A stretch of DNA of 64,000 bases from Paralichthys olivaceus (taxonomy: Eukaryota > Chordata > Actinopteri > Pleuronectiformes > Paralichthyidae). The notes beneath the pieces are model-generated. The model saw nothing but the letters and a program-made list of their open reading frames with translations. It did not search any database and was not told the origin of the DNA. Positions 1 to 10,271 of this stretch are shown in pieces (positions within the stretch are counted from its first letter, which is position 1; each line of letters opens with the position of its first letter). The position numbers and the translations under genes are program-made. The stretch is from positions 16,574,316 through 16,638,315 of the forward strand of contig NC_091098.1 of NCBI RefSeq assembly GCF_024713975.1, read 5' to 3'.

Positions 1-99
1 CGAGCTGACATGCTAGTTGGTTAGCTTGCGGGCTAATACTACCCCCCAAAAAAACAACCTCCAAACTAAGTCCGAGTCACGACAAGAAAGTCAGCCCAA

Positions 100-560
100 C
101 AACAGCACCGGGGAGCGGGTACATTAGAGAGGGGGAGTCCCTGCTCGACACACGAGGCTCTGAATCAACGAAGCGGCGGCGGGGAAATGCGAAATATGTG
201 AAAAATCCCAAAACTTCAGGCGCACACGGAGCAGCAGCTGCAGCGTGAAAGTTGGTGCACACAACAAAGAAGTAGCCGAGAGCGCACTCACCTCACAACG
301 GCTCCCCTGCCCTGCTCCTCCGGACACACACCGACCTCTTCACCGGGTGGTTTCCACCGCCGAAGCCTCCGTGTTTCACCGGCGAGAACAAAAGAAGATC
401 GCGTTTGTGACAGGAGGAGAAAAAACGGCGGAATGCCAACTATGAGTTTTCGTGTGGAATTAACGCGCGGAGGAAAACGCACAGAGGCGTGGCGTCGAGA
501 GCGAGCACACGCAAAAGTTTTGTGGATCCCAGCCACGCAAACTCCTCCCATGACATCAGA
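100..560. promoter_or_regulatory. CpG-rich promoter-like region
   Basis: CpG dinucleotides are frequent here (for example around 170-185, 340-375 and 460-510), whereas the following kilobases are AT-rich and nearly free of CpG. This is the usual look of a vertebrate CpG-island promoter. It surrounds the candidate minus-strand first exon that ends at 292, so I infer that it drives a gene leaving the window to the left. No TATA box or protein-coding start was recognised. Confidence 0.45.
292..440 (-). other. Candidate 5' untranslated first exon of a minus-strand gene
   Basis: On the minus strand the sequence reads TTGTGAG followed by GTGAGTGC, a near-perfect splice donor with the exon ending at 292. 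It lies inside the CpG-rich block. No open frame with a convincing start precedes the donor, so the exon would be non-coding. The 5' end is not defined by the sequence; 440 is a guess. The gene itself would lie to the left of the window and cannot be named. Confidence 0.3.
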
Positions 561-570
561 CTCCTGGTGG

Positions 571-835
571 GAGAGGAGAGTGGTGATAGTCCGTTTATGC
601 TTATTATACAGTAAAATAACTCGGAAAATAAAATAAAAACAAGGACATGTATAAGAGAGGGCCACAGGAGAGGAGAGGTACTGATATTAATCGTGTTGTT
701 ATTACACAGTAAAAAAGTAAAAGATTTGTACTAGTATATACTAAATTAAAAACAAGGACATTTATAAGAGAGGGTCACAGGAGAGGAGAGGTGGTGATAT
801 TCATCTTATTCTTATTATACAGTAAAATAACAAGT
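571..835. repeat. Tandem repeat, 97-113 bp unit, about 2.5 copies
   Basis: Three successive units begin with GAGAGGAGAG at 571, 668 and 781. Each continues with a TGATA segment, a TTATTA-ACAGTAAAA segment and, in the first two, AAAACAAGGACAT and ATAAGAGAGGG. The first unit is 97 bp, the second 113 bp, and the third is cut off near 835. No coding capacity is seen. Confidence 0.8.
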
Positions 836-1597
836 ACAATATTCGTCCTAAAATATGCTTAATATAATCCTCTAATGCTTTTTTAAATTAAGTTTGATAA
901 TTATTAAGTTATTATACAATAATTTAAGTTATATATTTATAAGAACATCTTCTGGGTTAACCATCAAAACTAAATGCCTAACCCTTATACCTGAAACTAA
1001 ACCTAACCCTGAAACCAGTTGAGCCAAACAGCCCATTGAAAGTGGGTGTGAAAGTGAGGATCAGCCCAAATGTCCCCACTCTGTTGGTTATGCTCCCATG
1101 TTTTTTCTCCGACTGTGTTTTTATAGTCGCATTCTTCAGTTCTCTACTGTTTCTTCACTTTCTGTGATGAAGGCCCATTCCTGCTTTGATATATTCCACA
1201 ACATTGTGAAACTTTACAATTCACATATAGAGACCAGAGGAGGGGGTCATCAAATACAGCTTAGAGACCCACATATGCTTTTTGCTAATTTACTGCAACT
1301 ACTTTCCCATATGGACAGGGTGAGAGTATTCTGCTTGTGTAACCCACAGGCAGCAAGTACTCTGTCATAAAAGCATATGTAATGGTCTCTCGACGAAAGG
1401 TCACCTGACAGACATAAAGACTTAAATGCTGTTATTCTCAACATGCCCCTCAGCTGCTGAGAATAAGCTCCTGTTTAGTGGTACAGATTAAAAGCTTATA
1501 CCTGAATTTGAATTCTGCACCAGTCAGTTACACTTGTTTTCAACAGTTAGAGTCAGTTCAGCGTTGGTCTGTGAGGTTTGATGCAGAACTCTCAACA
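836..1597. other. AT-rich non-coding stretch with a dispersed-repeat copy
   Basis: No exon is recognised. Positions 950-1094 hold a copy of a dispersed repeat that recurs at 29.1 and 32.9 kb (see the separate entry). The remainder is AT-rich unique-looking sequence with stop codons in all frames. Confidence 0.5.
950..1094. repeat. Dispersed repeat copy A (AACTAAATGCCTAACCC type)
   Basis: The segment carries CAAAACTAAATGCCTAACCC, several CCTAACCCT-like words, a CAGCCCATTGAAAG block and AATGTCCCCACTCTGT. The same blocks in the same order occur at 29100-29245 and 32880-33130. The recurring order shows a dispersed family rather than chance low complexity. I recognise the type as common in fish genomes but cannot name it. 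Confidence 0.65.
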
Positions 1598-1599
1598 TT

Positions 1600-3235
1600 A
1601 AAGAGATAGATATATTGGTCCTGAGGGAAATGTAGGTATCCAGTAGCTCCAAAACAGTCAAACACAAGAGCTCAAGAATAAATCAAGGATAAATTCATTT
1701 AATCTGTAGTGAGATGAAAGTCCATAGTCACCAGAACTACTACAAACCTGTGACTGTAAAATGCTCATGGAGATACTGACAACACAAATATTATAGTAAA
1801 AGATCATTGAACATTTGAGGCAGCAGAAGTAGAGTAAGGTACCAAATATAAAAACAGATTTAGAAATAAAGAAATGAAACACTAGAAAGTTGACTACACA
1901 TTGGACTGTAAAGTATGGTACTGCAGATGCATATGTTTTTGAAGTGAAAAGAGTGCAAGAATAAAATTACAAATGTAAAACTAGAGTTATAAAAGATTGT
2001 GAAGTTTGAATAAAGATAAACATAGGCAGTAATGGCAGCCTAGTAACATTATTAATGCATTTAATCGTATGGCCTGAGGGATAGAAGACCTCCTCTGTCT
2101 GTCTGGTGAGCAGGACTGAGACAGCAGTCTACCAATGAATGCGTTCCTCTGCCCGGTCATTGTGCTGTGGGGGTGTTGAGTATTGTCCATAATGTCCAGC
2201 AGTTTGTTTAGAATCCCTCTTTCTGCCACTGCATAATGCTTCGTCCCCAGCATAAAAGAGGGCGCTCGCAACCACTGACTGGTAAAACATCAGCAGCGAT
2301 TTTCTGCAGATGTTAAAGGGATGGTTCTCCGAAAAATGAAAATTCACTCATTGTGTTTGAGTCCACAAAACACTTTTAGAGTTTTAGGGATAAACATCAC
2401 TGCAATCAAATCCAATACAATTGGAGTAACTGAAGTAAAATACCTCCAATTCAAATTTGACTTGAAACGGTATCATTTACATCATGTTTTTAGCCTATAT
2501 ATGTTCTTTGATATCAGTAGCATCGCTAGTTTCGGTAGAATGTGGTTTCGAATCAAATTTGAATGTCAGAGCTTACAGACACCACAGCAGCAGTGTGGAG
2601 GCATGTTATGGTTTTCTTTCAGCTGTTTTTTATGTTTGAAGAAGGGGTTCCCAGTTACTTCAATTGTATTGGATTTGACTGCAACTCTGTTTACCTCTGA
2701 AACTCCAAAAGTGTTGACTCGTACATTTCACCCACCCTCCATCGACATAGTAGTGAATACATAAGTGAATTTTCATCCCTTTAAAGGGCCCCAGCCTCCC
2801 CAGGAAATAGAGCTGGCTTTGCCCCTTTCTGTGGACGGTGTCTCTGTTTGCTGCAGTCCAAGGTATTTGTAGTTCCTGACCACCTCAACAACAGCCTACT
2901 CGATGGAGACTGGCTGCAGATGTGTCCTCCAGAAGTCCACAACCATGTATTTGGTCTTGATTCAACTGTAGATGGTTCGACCGGCACCATTTCACAAAGT
3001 CCTCTACCAGACTCCTGTACTCTCCTTCCTGTTCGTCCCTAATACTCCCCCATGATCGCAGTGTCATCTGAGTACTTCTGCATGTGGCGTGACTCAGAGT
3101 GGTGTTTGAACTCAGAGGTGTAGAGGGTGAACAAGACAGGAGAGAAAACAGTCCCCTGCAGTGCATGAGTGCCAGTGACCACAGTGCTGCTGACCCCCTG
3201 TCTCCTCCAACTGAATTTCTTTAATAACATTCTTA
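1600..3235 (-). mobile_element. Broken LINE retrotransposon (L2/Rex1-like), 5'-truncated, interrupted by a foldback element
   Basis: On the minus strand, 3230-2785 encodes reverse-transcriptase pieces: a GTVFSPVLFTLYTSEF block, then YSDDTAI in place of the usual YADD box, then EYRSLVEDFVKWCRSNHLQLN. These are split between frames. After the foldback insertion at 2317-2780, the C-terminal part resumes as SVVASALFYA and, in another frame, an RNAFIGRLLSQSC-type tail down to about 1990. The 3' end near 1600 reads TTTCCCTCAGGACC followed by ATATATCTATCTC, the typical tail of such fish LINEs. Frameshifts, stops and the missing 5' end show it is dead. The exact clade is inferred. Confidence 0.75.
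2313..2784. mobile_element. Foldback MITE-like element with TTAA target duplication (copy 1)
   Basis: The element runs 2317-2780 and is flanked on both sides by TTAA (2313-2316 and 2781-2784), the duplication expected of piggyBac-type insertion. It begins AGGGATG and ends CATCCCT. The two arms are inverted copies of each other over roughly 140 bp: blocks such as AAAATTCACT, a CAAAACACTTTT/CAACACTTTTGGAG block, and CAAATCCAATACAATTG on the left reappear reverse-complemented on the right. It has no transposase frame, so it is non-autonomous. It sits inside the LINE at 1600-3235 and is therefore younger. Confidence 0.8.
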
Positions 3236-3543
3236 AATGATTGATTACATTTGAATGTAACAGTGAAAGAGTGGAGAAAAAGAGTTTTTGTCAATTGTAA
3301 ATGTCAAACCCTCAACATTCTGATGTTGTCCTTGCATGGGGCCACTGGAGGGCAGTATAATCTCAGTAATAGACATTTCAGACACCTATACGCTATTGTT
3401 GACATGGCACTGATGATGAAAAAAGCCTGACACTAACAACTAAAGAGCAAGCTTTTTATGCCCTGACATAATATTTTCGGGTTGTCCATCTGTCCGACTC
3501 TGTCCGACCTTTGATAGACGTAGTCTATCAAACGTAGTCTATC
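3236..3543. other. Non-coding stretch with a short palindrome
   Basis: No exon seen. Positions 3511-3545 contain TTGATAGAC-GTA-GTCTATCAA, a perfect 9-bp inverted repeat with a 3-bp spacer. The right part (CGTAGTCTATCAAA) is then repeated directly. It abuts the start of the AGGTCA-rich array. Confidence 0.5.
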
Positions 3544-4065
3544 AAAGGTTGAGGTCATGGTGGGCTCACATAGTATGTTTATGTTTTTCTTGAATGTGAT
3601 ATCTTAAGATCATCTTGAGGAACTTTCATCCAATTTTGACTCAACTTTGACTCAAAGATGAACTGATAACATTTTGGTTGTCAAAGGTCAAAAGGTCAGG
3701 GCCATGGCCATGCGTTGTTTTGATCTCAACATATGAGGAATTTCACCATATCTGGGACAAACATTCACTTAGACTCAAAGATGACCTGAATTGAATTTGG
3801 TGGCCAAAGGTCAGAGGTCAACGTCACAGTGGCCTCACAAAGTAAGTTCATGATTTTCTTGTATGATATCTTCAGATCAGCTTAAGGGAATGTTTTCAAA
3901 TTTGGTAGAAACTTTCTTTTGGACTCACTGAATAACTGATTAGAGTTCAGTGGTCAAAGGTCAAGGTCACGGTGGACCCACTGGCCTCTTGAATGTGATA
4001 TCTCAAAACTGCTTGAGGAATTTGTTTTGAACAAATTGTCACTTCGACTCAAGCCCAGCCAGTTG
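3544..4065. repeat. Degenerate tandem array rich in AGGTCA/GGTCAAAGGTCA
   Basis: Roughly four units of 110-145 bp repeat the same order of blocks: a GGTCA(A)AGGTCA motif, a CACAGTGG/CACGGTGG or GGCCATGG block, a CTTGAATGTGATATCT-like block, a CTTGAGGAA block and ACTTTGACTCAAAGATGA. The AGGTCA direct repeats occur near 3550, 3685-3700, 3805-3815 and 3955-3965. Copies differ by many substitutions, so the array is old. A fish dispersed minisatellite of this type is familiar to me, but I cannot name it. Confidence 0.7.
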
Positions 4066-5987
4066 TTTTGGTTTTATTTGGTCCTTTTGGAAATTATGAG
4101 ATCTTCCCAAGACACAACGATCCATTTTATCTAACTGGATAAGGATAAGTGAAATATACAGTATAGACTGCAGTTGATGCTGGATTTCCTTGTTTTTCTT
4201 TTACATGTACAAACATGCCTATATCCCAACCTGCCTGTGAACTTCTTCCACTTATCCAGTGAGGTCTGTGGCATTAGTAGAGATCAGGTACTTACATGTT
4301 GTTTAGTTTCCCCCCAATTTAGTGAATAAGTAGAAATTATAATTGGTATAAAACATCTTGGCATCAATTTTAAAGAGGTCCTTTAACATTAAACTAAGAT
4401 AAATGTAGTAATCGTATCAATTCTTTCCACTTCTGTCACTCATTCAGGATCTGGCTCCAGGGCAGAAACTTCAGGATTATTTGTTTAAGTCTCCAGAGTG
4501 ATTAGGCTGCTCCTCATCTTCATTCCAGAGTTCCATTCCTTCTTCTTTTTATTTCCAACTTCTGGGCTGTTGTCATCACTTTTGCCTGACTTGTCCTGGG
4601 CAAAATAATTATTTTAAAGTTTGACAATTTGATCATTTAATACAATGGAATCACGACTGTCCCACAAACATAGGATAACTTATTAAAGGGTATGTTTTCT
4701 GTCTTTATTTTTTTTTCTTTACCCATTGGTTACATTTATGATGGGTTGTACAATGAAATAGTACTATTCTTCATTGGTCATCAAGTCTAGATTTGTAAAT
4801 GTTGTTAGAAAAGTTTATAAACTGATTTTTTTCCAGGTGTCCTCCCCTGTTATTAACTAAATAGTGTCATTCTGGAGGATTAGTTTTTGTCAAGTTGGCA
4901 ATCCAAGAGTTACCTATTGATGTATTATAACCAATACACAAAGGGTAGCTCACCTAGTAATCCACACTAAATAGCTCTAGAACATGTTTTGCAACATGTG
5001 CAGAAATCTGGGTCCTACCAACTGCATTTATATACACAAGATTGCCACGAGATGGCGCACCACATCTGCCTTCAGCCCAAACTGTACATAATGGTAGTTT
5101 AACCCGAGGCATGGGAGAAATAGTGAGCAGATGATCTATCACATTGTTAGACAGTATTTTTATATAGCTACATAAGCTGCAATCAGTAGATTCACTTATG
5201 ATTAATTCATAATTTACTATCACCTTAGAGATCGGCTATATGCCTTTTATAAGAACAACGTTTGGGTTGCCAGGTTGCGGAAAATCATCCAACAGCCTGA
5301 AACTTGTCTTCTCATGTAGCTCCCCAACTTGTTGCCTGTTTGAATGCCTCTGTACAAGAGCTGCAGCACATCTGGAGCAAGATCAATGTAAAACAGCATA
5401 TTGTTGTAGATAACTGCAGACATGATTTAGAAATAAATGAAATAATGTCATGTTACAATTTGTGATTGTTGAATGACTAACAGTTGCTAATCACCTAGGG
5501 ACGTTGAGAAACCCAGGAACATTATAATTCATATATCTATCTTGAAATCTTACACTTCCTACAACCTGGCATTTAAAAAATGTATTCCAATAGAACGGAT
5601 AAATTATTATACATTATTATGAAATGCTAACAAACAACTCATCAGGCTACAACCCTATAAATGGTGCATTCACGTTCCAAAACATGTAGGTCTACGAGAA
5701 GCCAGAACAGACTGATTGACTGGTCCTAGTTTAAAAACCTTTCAGGCCTCAGATTTTTAGACAGGCACAGAAACAGCCACCCTGCTCTTGTCCATCAGCC
5801 CCTTCAAGCAACACAAGCACTGTGTAAATCCACCTGTTAAACACAGAGTGATAAAACCTACTCTTACTACTGACACAGGCCAAATTCATTTATGATACAG
5901 ATATTTCTACACACTGAAGATTTCCTTCAGGGCTGCATTTCATGTCCTGGCCAGGTGAGTACACACTTTACTGCTAATGCAAAGATA
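4066..5987. other. Non-coding stretch, nothing recognised
   Basis: AT-rich sequence with no exon, RNA gene or clear repeat structure that I can support. The open frame on the minus strand at 4954-5223 has no splice context, no family resemblance and unremarkable composition, so I treat it as chance. Confidence 0.5.
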
Positions 5988-6765
5988 GGAAATGTTTATT
6001 TTCCTAATTTTGTTTAATCTCAGACATTTCCATTTTCAAAGGTGTTTCAAGAAACCTTTTTATTTCCAAGTTAAGTAAACAGATCTAGTAAAAATTCAAC
6101 AAACCAGACCAGCTAGTAGCATTGAGCTAACAGGCCTGCTATTAGCTTATTTGGGAATTGACAGAGTTTTACATTTTGAAAGGTTTGTCGAAGACGTTTT
6201 TCCAAGATGGGAAACATCCTTCTAAAGTTCTTCTAACTGAACAAGCAGGTGTCATTAGCTAGGCTACTAAGTATCATCCACATCACTGGTCAAGAATATT
6301 ATCGCGTTATTATTGTTTTACTGGAGACTTTTACATTTTCAGAGGTCTTTTAATAAACTTTTTATTTTCAAGTTTCTAAACAAACCTTGTAAATTCTTCA
6401 AACTGGAAGAGCTAGCGTACTATAAGCTACTTAAGAAGCATCCAGATCTTGCTTAATGTTAGTTTACATTTGAGTTTCACATTTTAAGTCTATCAAAAAT
6501 GTATTTCTTAGTTGGTAAGAATATCTGGTAAAGATCTGTAGAAGATATTATCAGGTTATATCTGGTTATGGAGTTGCTTAATCCTGGTTCACGTTTGAGT
6601 TTTAAATTTTAAGTCTGTCAAAAACAATTTATTTTTCTAAGTTTGTGAGCATATCTCCTAAAATGATTTAAATAGGATTAGCTAGTACCATTAGCTATTT
6701 GGCACATATCACTTGTAGAAGATATTATCAGGTTGTATCTGGTTATTATTTTGATTTGTTATGAT
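5988..6765. repeat. Degenerate tandem array, about five units of 125-165 bp
   Basis: Units begin near 6034, 6171, 6332, 6466 and 6591 with TTTACATTTT(GA) or ACATTTGAGTTT. They continue with a TTTTTATTTTCAAGTTT-like block, a CTAGTACCATTAGCTA-like block and, in the last two, AGAAGATATTATCAGGTT. Units are clearly related but strongly diverged. No coding frame is present. Confidence 0.55.
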
Positions 6766-7582
6766 TTATTTTGTATTTTATGGAAGTATGTTCTTAATAT
6801 TAATTTTATGGAGAGGGATCGGGAGGAGTTTCTGTATAAATCTGATTTTTTGTGGTTGCTCCAGCACAATACCTGAGCAATGCGTTTACAATATTTTAGG
6901 CTATACACCACAGTGGACTGCAGATATATAAGACTGTGTTTACTTCATCACATAATGTATTAATGCTTCAGAAAAATGCAGATACTTTCTGTGTAAGTCC
7001 CTGTGTCATGAGGCCCAGCCACTTATTTATCCATCTAAAGTTAGTGGTATAATCAATCCTGTTATTAGTCAAATTTACAGAGAATAGTTATGATTACCAT
7101 TTGTCTGTAGCTGTGGGTCCAAAAATCTAAAAGTTCAACAGTATATTTGCATTTTAAATGTTTGTGTGTCCATTTGTTTATCTGTGTCTACAATCAGCCG
7201 AGCTGCTCTTCTTATCGAGACCAGGAGAAATGACAAAATCAGTATGTCCCTGTTTGGACTGGGTATGAGCAATAAAGCACAGGAATTATCAGATTCAGCT
7301 GTCACACTTAGATACAGACGCGCAAACAACACAAGTGTGGCACAGCCTTTTGAAACTCTGCATGACGTCCTGGCCAATGATTAGCTTGTATTTTACACAT
7401 TATCATCCGCTGCTCCACTAAAAAATGGTGCAGGAATGAAACAAACCCACTGTCACAGACTCGTCCTTTGTGGGAAATGAAAATAGTTTCCATGCATTCA
7501 GAGTACGTCTGCCTCTGCAACTGTACAGAACAGTCTGACTGTGACTATATTTGTCCTCCCCTCCTTCTCTCTCTCGTGCAAG
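6766..7582. other. Non-coding stretch upstream of the candidate exon
   Basis: No exon or RNA gene is supported. The last 40 bases before 7583 become pyrimidine-rich (CTCCTTCTCTCTCTC), which fits a splice acceptor tract for the exon that follows. Overlapping frames on both strands at 7135-7384 are mutual shadows and show no family resemblance. Confidence 0.4.
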
Positions 7583-7711
7583 GGGACAGGAGAGTCAAGA
7601 GTTGGACGGCTGCCAAAAGAGGCTGGCCCCGCCATGCAGCTGAAACTTTTACAAGCCAAGCAGGAAGAGACACAGGCAACGATCGAAGAAGAAAAGGAGC
7701 CAAAAGAAAAA
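7583..7711 (+). CDS. Candidate internal coding exon of an unidentified gene
   Basis: A 129-nt segment sits between a strong acceptor (pyrimidine tract, then GTGCAAG) and a donor (AAA then GTGAGA). One frame is open from end to end and the length is a multiple of three, so the exon would be phase 0 on both sides. It encodes 43 residues: a basic start (GESRVGRLPKEAGPAMQLK) followed by a charged, Glu/Lys/Gln-rich stretch containing LLQAKQEETQATIEEEKE, likely a helix or coiled coil. The frame runs into a stop two codons past the donor, which fits a real exon edge. I do not recognise the protein and found no certain partner exon. Purine-rich DNA can give such a peptide by chance, hence the moderate confidence. 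Confidence 0.4.
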
Positions 7712-10115
7712 GTGAGATAGCCATCTGAGCTCTTTTCTCTCCCTCTCCCTGTCTCTCTCCCCCTCTGTGTCTGCCTGTCTATCTCTCTTTCTTTTCTTAT
7801 TCCTTGTTAAAGCCATACTGTATTTGCCCGCCTTAGTTGGCAGGGGGTAAGTGTGGGGCTGGAGGACAGGGCGGGAGGGGAGGAGAGGGTGGGGAGGACT
7901 GTGGGTTCAGAGAGTTCAGCTGAGGAGAGAAATAAATTCATAAACAACAAAGGAGACGTGACGTCAGGTTGAGGGGCTGTCCAACCTGCTGGCTGAATCT
8001 GAGCCTCCATGGAAGAACCGGATCGTTTGCACCACATGTGTGTCTGTGTGTGCGTCTGCGTACAGTATGAATGTGTGTGTGTCCATTGTCCGATCTTCGA
8101 GAAAAGGCTCATGTGGAGTTTAAGCAGAGAAGCTGGACTATTGTGGTCTGTTTTGTCTCCGTGGTGAGTGTTTGAGGACTGGGAGCACCCTGCCAGAGTG
8201 TGTGTGTGTGCCTGTGTGTGTGCTTGTTGAGTTTGAGGACTAGAAACTCTTGATCGAAACTCAGGTATTACAGCAGCTGCAACAGAGAATTAACTGGTTG
8301 ATTTGCAGACAAAGGTTTGTTTATCTACCTTCAATTGAGTGATTTAATTTGGAGACTTGTTCTCATTTTAATGGTTAAACTTATCCCTGTTTTTTAAAAT
8401 GTGTCTCAACATTTTCAAATATGACGTCAGGTCAGACATGAGCTCTGGTTGGTTGGCTCAGCTTGGGATACCCGCTCAAAAGCCATTGATTGGTCCGCAA
8501 GCAGGCTATAGAGAACGTTGGCCATTTATGAACAGATGGATTTATGTTTTCTCTCCTAATGTTTGAGGTCATCTAGAGGCGACAGCTCGCTGATCCAAAA
8601 TCAGCGCTGGTGTTCGACTCTTGCTGGTGTGAGAAATCAGAGGGAGACCTGGGAAAGATGCCAAGGGATGGAAAAAAAAGTGACATTCTCTGATATATCC
8701 ACCCTCCTCACTCATTGATTCATTTAGCTGAACTCTCGCAAACCCCTCCCATCGAGGAGGGCTGATATTATCCCCGATGGAGGGAGTGGACGAATTGAGG
8801 GAAGGATGGAGAAAGAGCAGGCTGAATAAAGATGTCGAAAAAGACAGTAAGTCTCCCCGTATTCCTCTTTCGGGTCGAGAGAACTTGACAACAGTTTGGA
8901 GTTAGGATCTCAAAGCTAGTTTGGATTTTCTTGATGCATCGATTGTAGAAAAAAAATGGTGGGATGGAACAAAATGGCAGAAGTGTCAGGATCTGCTCGT
9001 CTCTCTCGCCATCTGTCTGTTGCTGCAGGATAGTATGTTGAGTACAAGGCGAGACGTGTATTTTGGATGTTGGATGATTAAGACAGAGATTCTCAGAGTG
9101 CACCCAGTTGCTGTCCCACGGTTCAGTGTCCCGTTTCTGCCTGGGACAGTTTATGCCTCTTCTCTTTCTTTTTCTTGTCTTTCTGTCTCTTACTGTCTTT
9201 CTTAACTCTTTTTCTCTGACTCCTCCTCTTTCTGTTCCCCCTCTCTCTCTACACCATGTCCCTCCCTTCCTCTTTCTGTGTCTCTACACCTCCCTCCTCC
9301 CCTCCTTTTTCTCTCCTTCCCTCTTGGCAGCAGTGCCAAAGTGGGCAGGCGGACCGAGGCAAACACAGCACAGGGCAGAGCAGAGGGCGATACAAAGGCT
9401 GGCGAACTGATTCTGTGTGTGTTTTGAACTGTCCTGAGTGTGTGCGTTTGTCTGTTTGTCTCCGTTGTGATCGTATGCAACTGTATGTGTGTGTGTGTGT
9501 GTGTTACTGTGAGTCTATTGTGAGTCTGTCTTAGAGCTGATCTCTTTTTCTTGTCCACAGCGTGTTTGACACTGTGGCTTGTGTGTGTTTTCTGTGTGTG
9601 TGTGCGCGTGTGTGTGAGCAGACGTCCCTCTGTCACCCTGTGTACGGACAGACGCACTCACGCCAGTAGGAGGGGATTGTGGGAAGGGGGTGTAGCTCTC
9701 AGAGGGTGTGCTATGCTCCTCTCTTTTCCCTTCTTCCCGCCATCACGGCCCTCTTCTCCTCCAGTCCTCCGGCCCAGCCCGCCGCTCACATACAGGCTCC
9801 AGGTATTTTTCTTTTTTTATCCTGCGACACCTCTTCCCGTCTTTTTCACTGCCCTGTAATCTTTCTCCTCCAGTCCCTCTCGCCCTTTTCTCTGTCCTTC
9901 ATCATGGTTTTCCTCCTGTAAACGTGTCTACCGTCGTTGGGTGCCACGCCGCACTCCGCTCGCCGCCATTTTGGCTCGATGGACATAACAGGAGAAACTT
10001 TTCGAAGGGGTCAGAGAGACTCCTCGACTCCCTGCTGACCATCTCCTTTCTGCTCCTCCCTTTATGTCTTTGCCTGTTCTCTTCTTCCTCTCCTCTCTCT
10101 CTCTCTCTGCTCTAG
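7712..10115. other. CT-rich stretch with several weak exon-like signals
   Basis: Pyrimidine-rich DNA with scattered GT runs. Isolated splice-like signals occur: donors at 8161 (GTGAGTG) and after 8847 (ACA then GTAAGT), and acceptors before 9332 (CTTGGCAG) and 9561 (GTCCACAG). Before the 8847 donor, a frame beginning ATGGAGGGAGTGGACGAA at 8777 is open for 23 codons. None of these pair into an exon with coding evidence, so I list no gene here. Confidence 0.35.
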
Positions 10116-10271
10116 GACGGCAGGGTCGGACAGGGTGGTAAACAGTCTTTCCATTGCTTTCTGTACTGAACAGGTGTCTCTTTGTAGACGGGCAGGAGGA
10201 AGGACAGGCCTCCTCGGTTACTTTCTGACCTCAGAGTGTCGACCGAGCCAGAGAGCTGTTGTTACCTTCAG
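10116..10271 (+). other. Exon-like segment, possible part of a let-7 primary transcript
   Basis: A long pyrimidine tract ending CTCTGCTCTAG precedes 10116, and a very strong donor (TTCAG then GTGAGTG) follows 10271, giving a 156-nt plus-strand exon. One frame is open throughout, but its peptide has no recognisable character, so a non-coding exon is at least as likely. It lies on the same strand as the let-7 hairpins, 5.6 kb upstream. A second acceptor-like TTTGTAG occurs inside at about 10188. Membership in the let-7 host RNA is inference. Confidence 0.35.

Noticed and set aside
950..1094. Telomere-like CCTAACCCT words
   Set aside because: The words are irregular and belong to a dispersed repeat found twice more in the window, not to a telomeric array.
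2885..3166. Frame that could be taken as a host gene
   Set aside because: EYRSLVEDFVKWCRSNHLQLN and the neighbouring SDDTAI motif mark it as LINE reverse transcriptase, frameshifted and truncated.
8585..8640. tRNA-like hairpin (CGCTGAT ... ATCAGCG) followed by GGTGTTCGACTC, resembling an anticodon arm and T arm
   Set aside because: Loop sizes and spacing do not fit a tRNA and no acceptor stem pairs; treated as a chance hairpin.
9332..9420. Possible exon after CTTGGCAG with an open frame (SAKVGRRTEANTAQG...)
   Set aside because: No good donor follows; the frame runs into a GT repeat and stops, so it is not supported as an exon.
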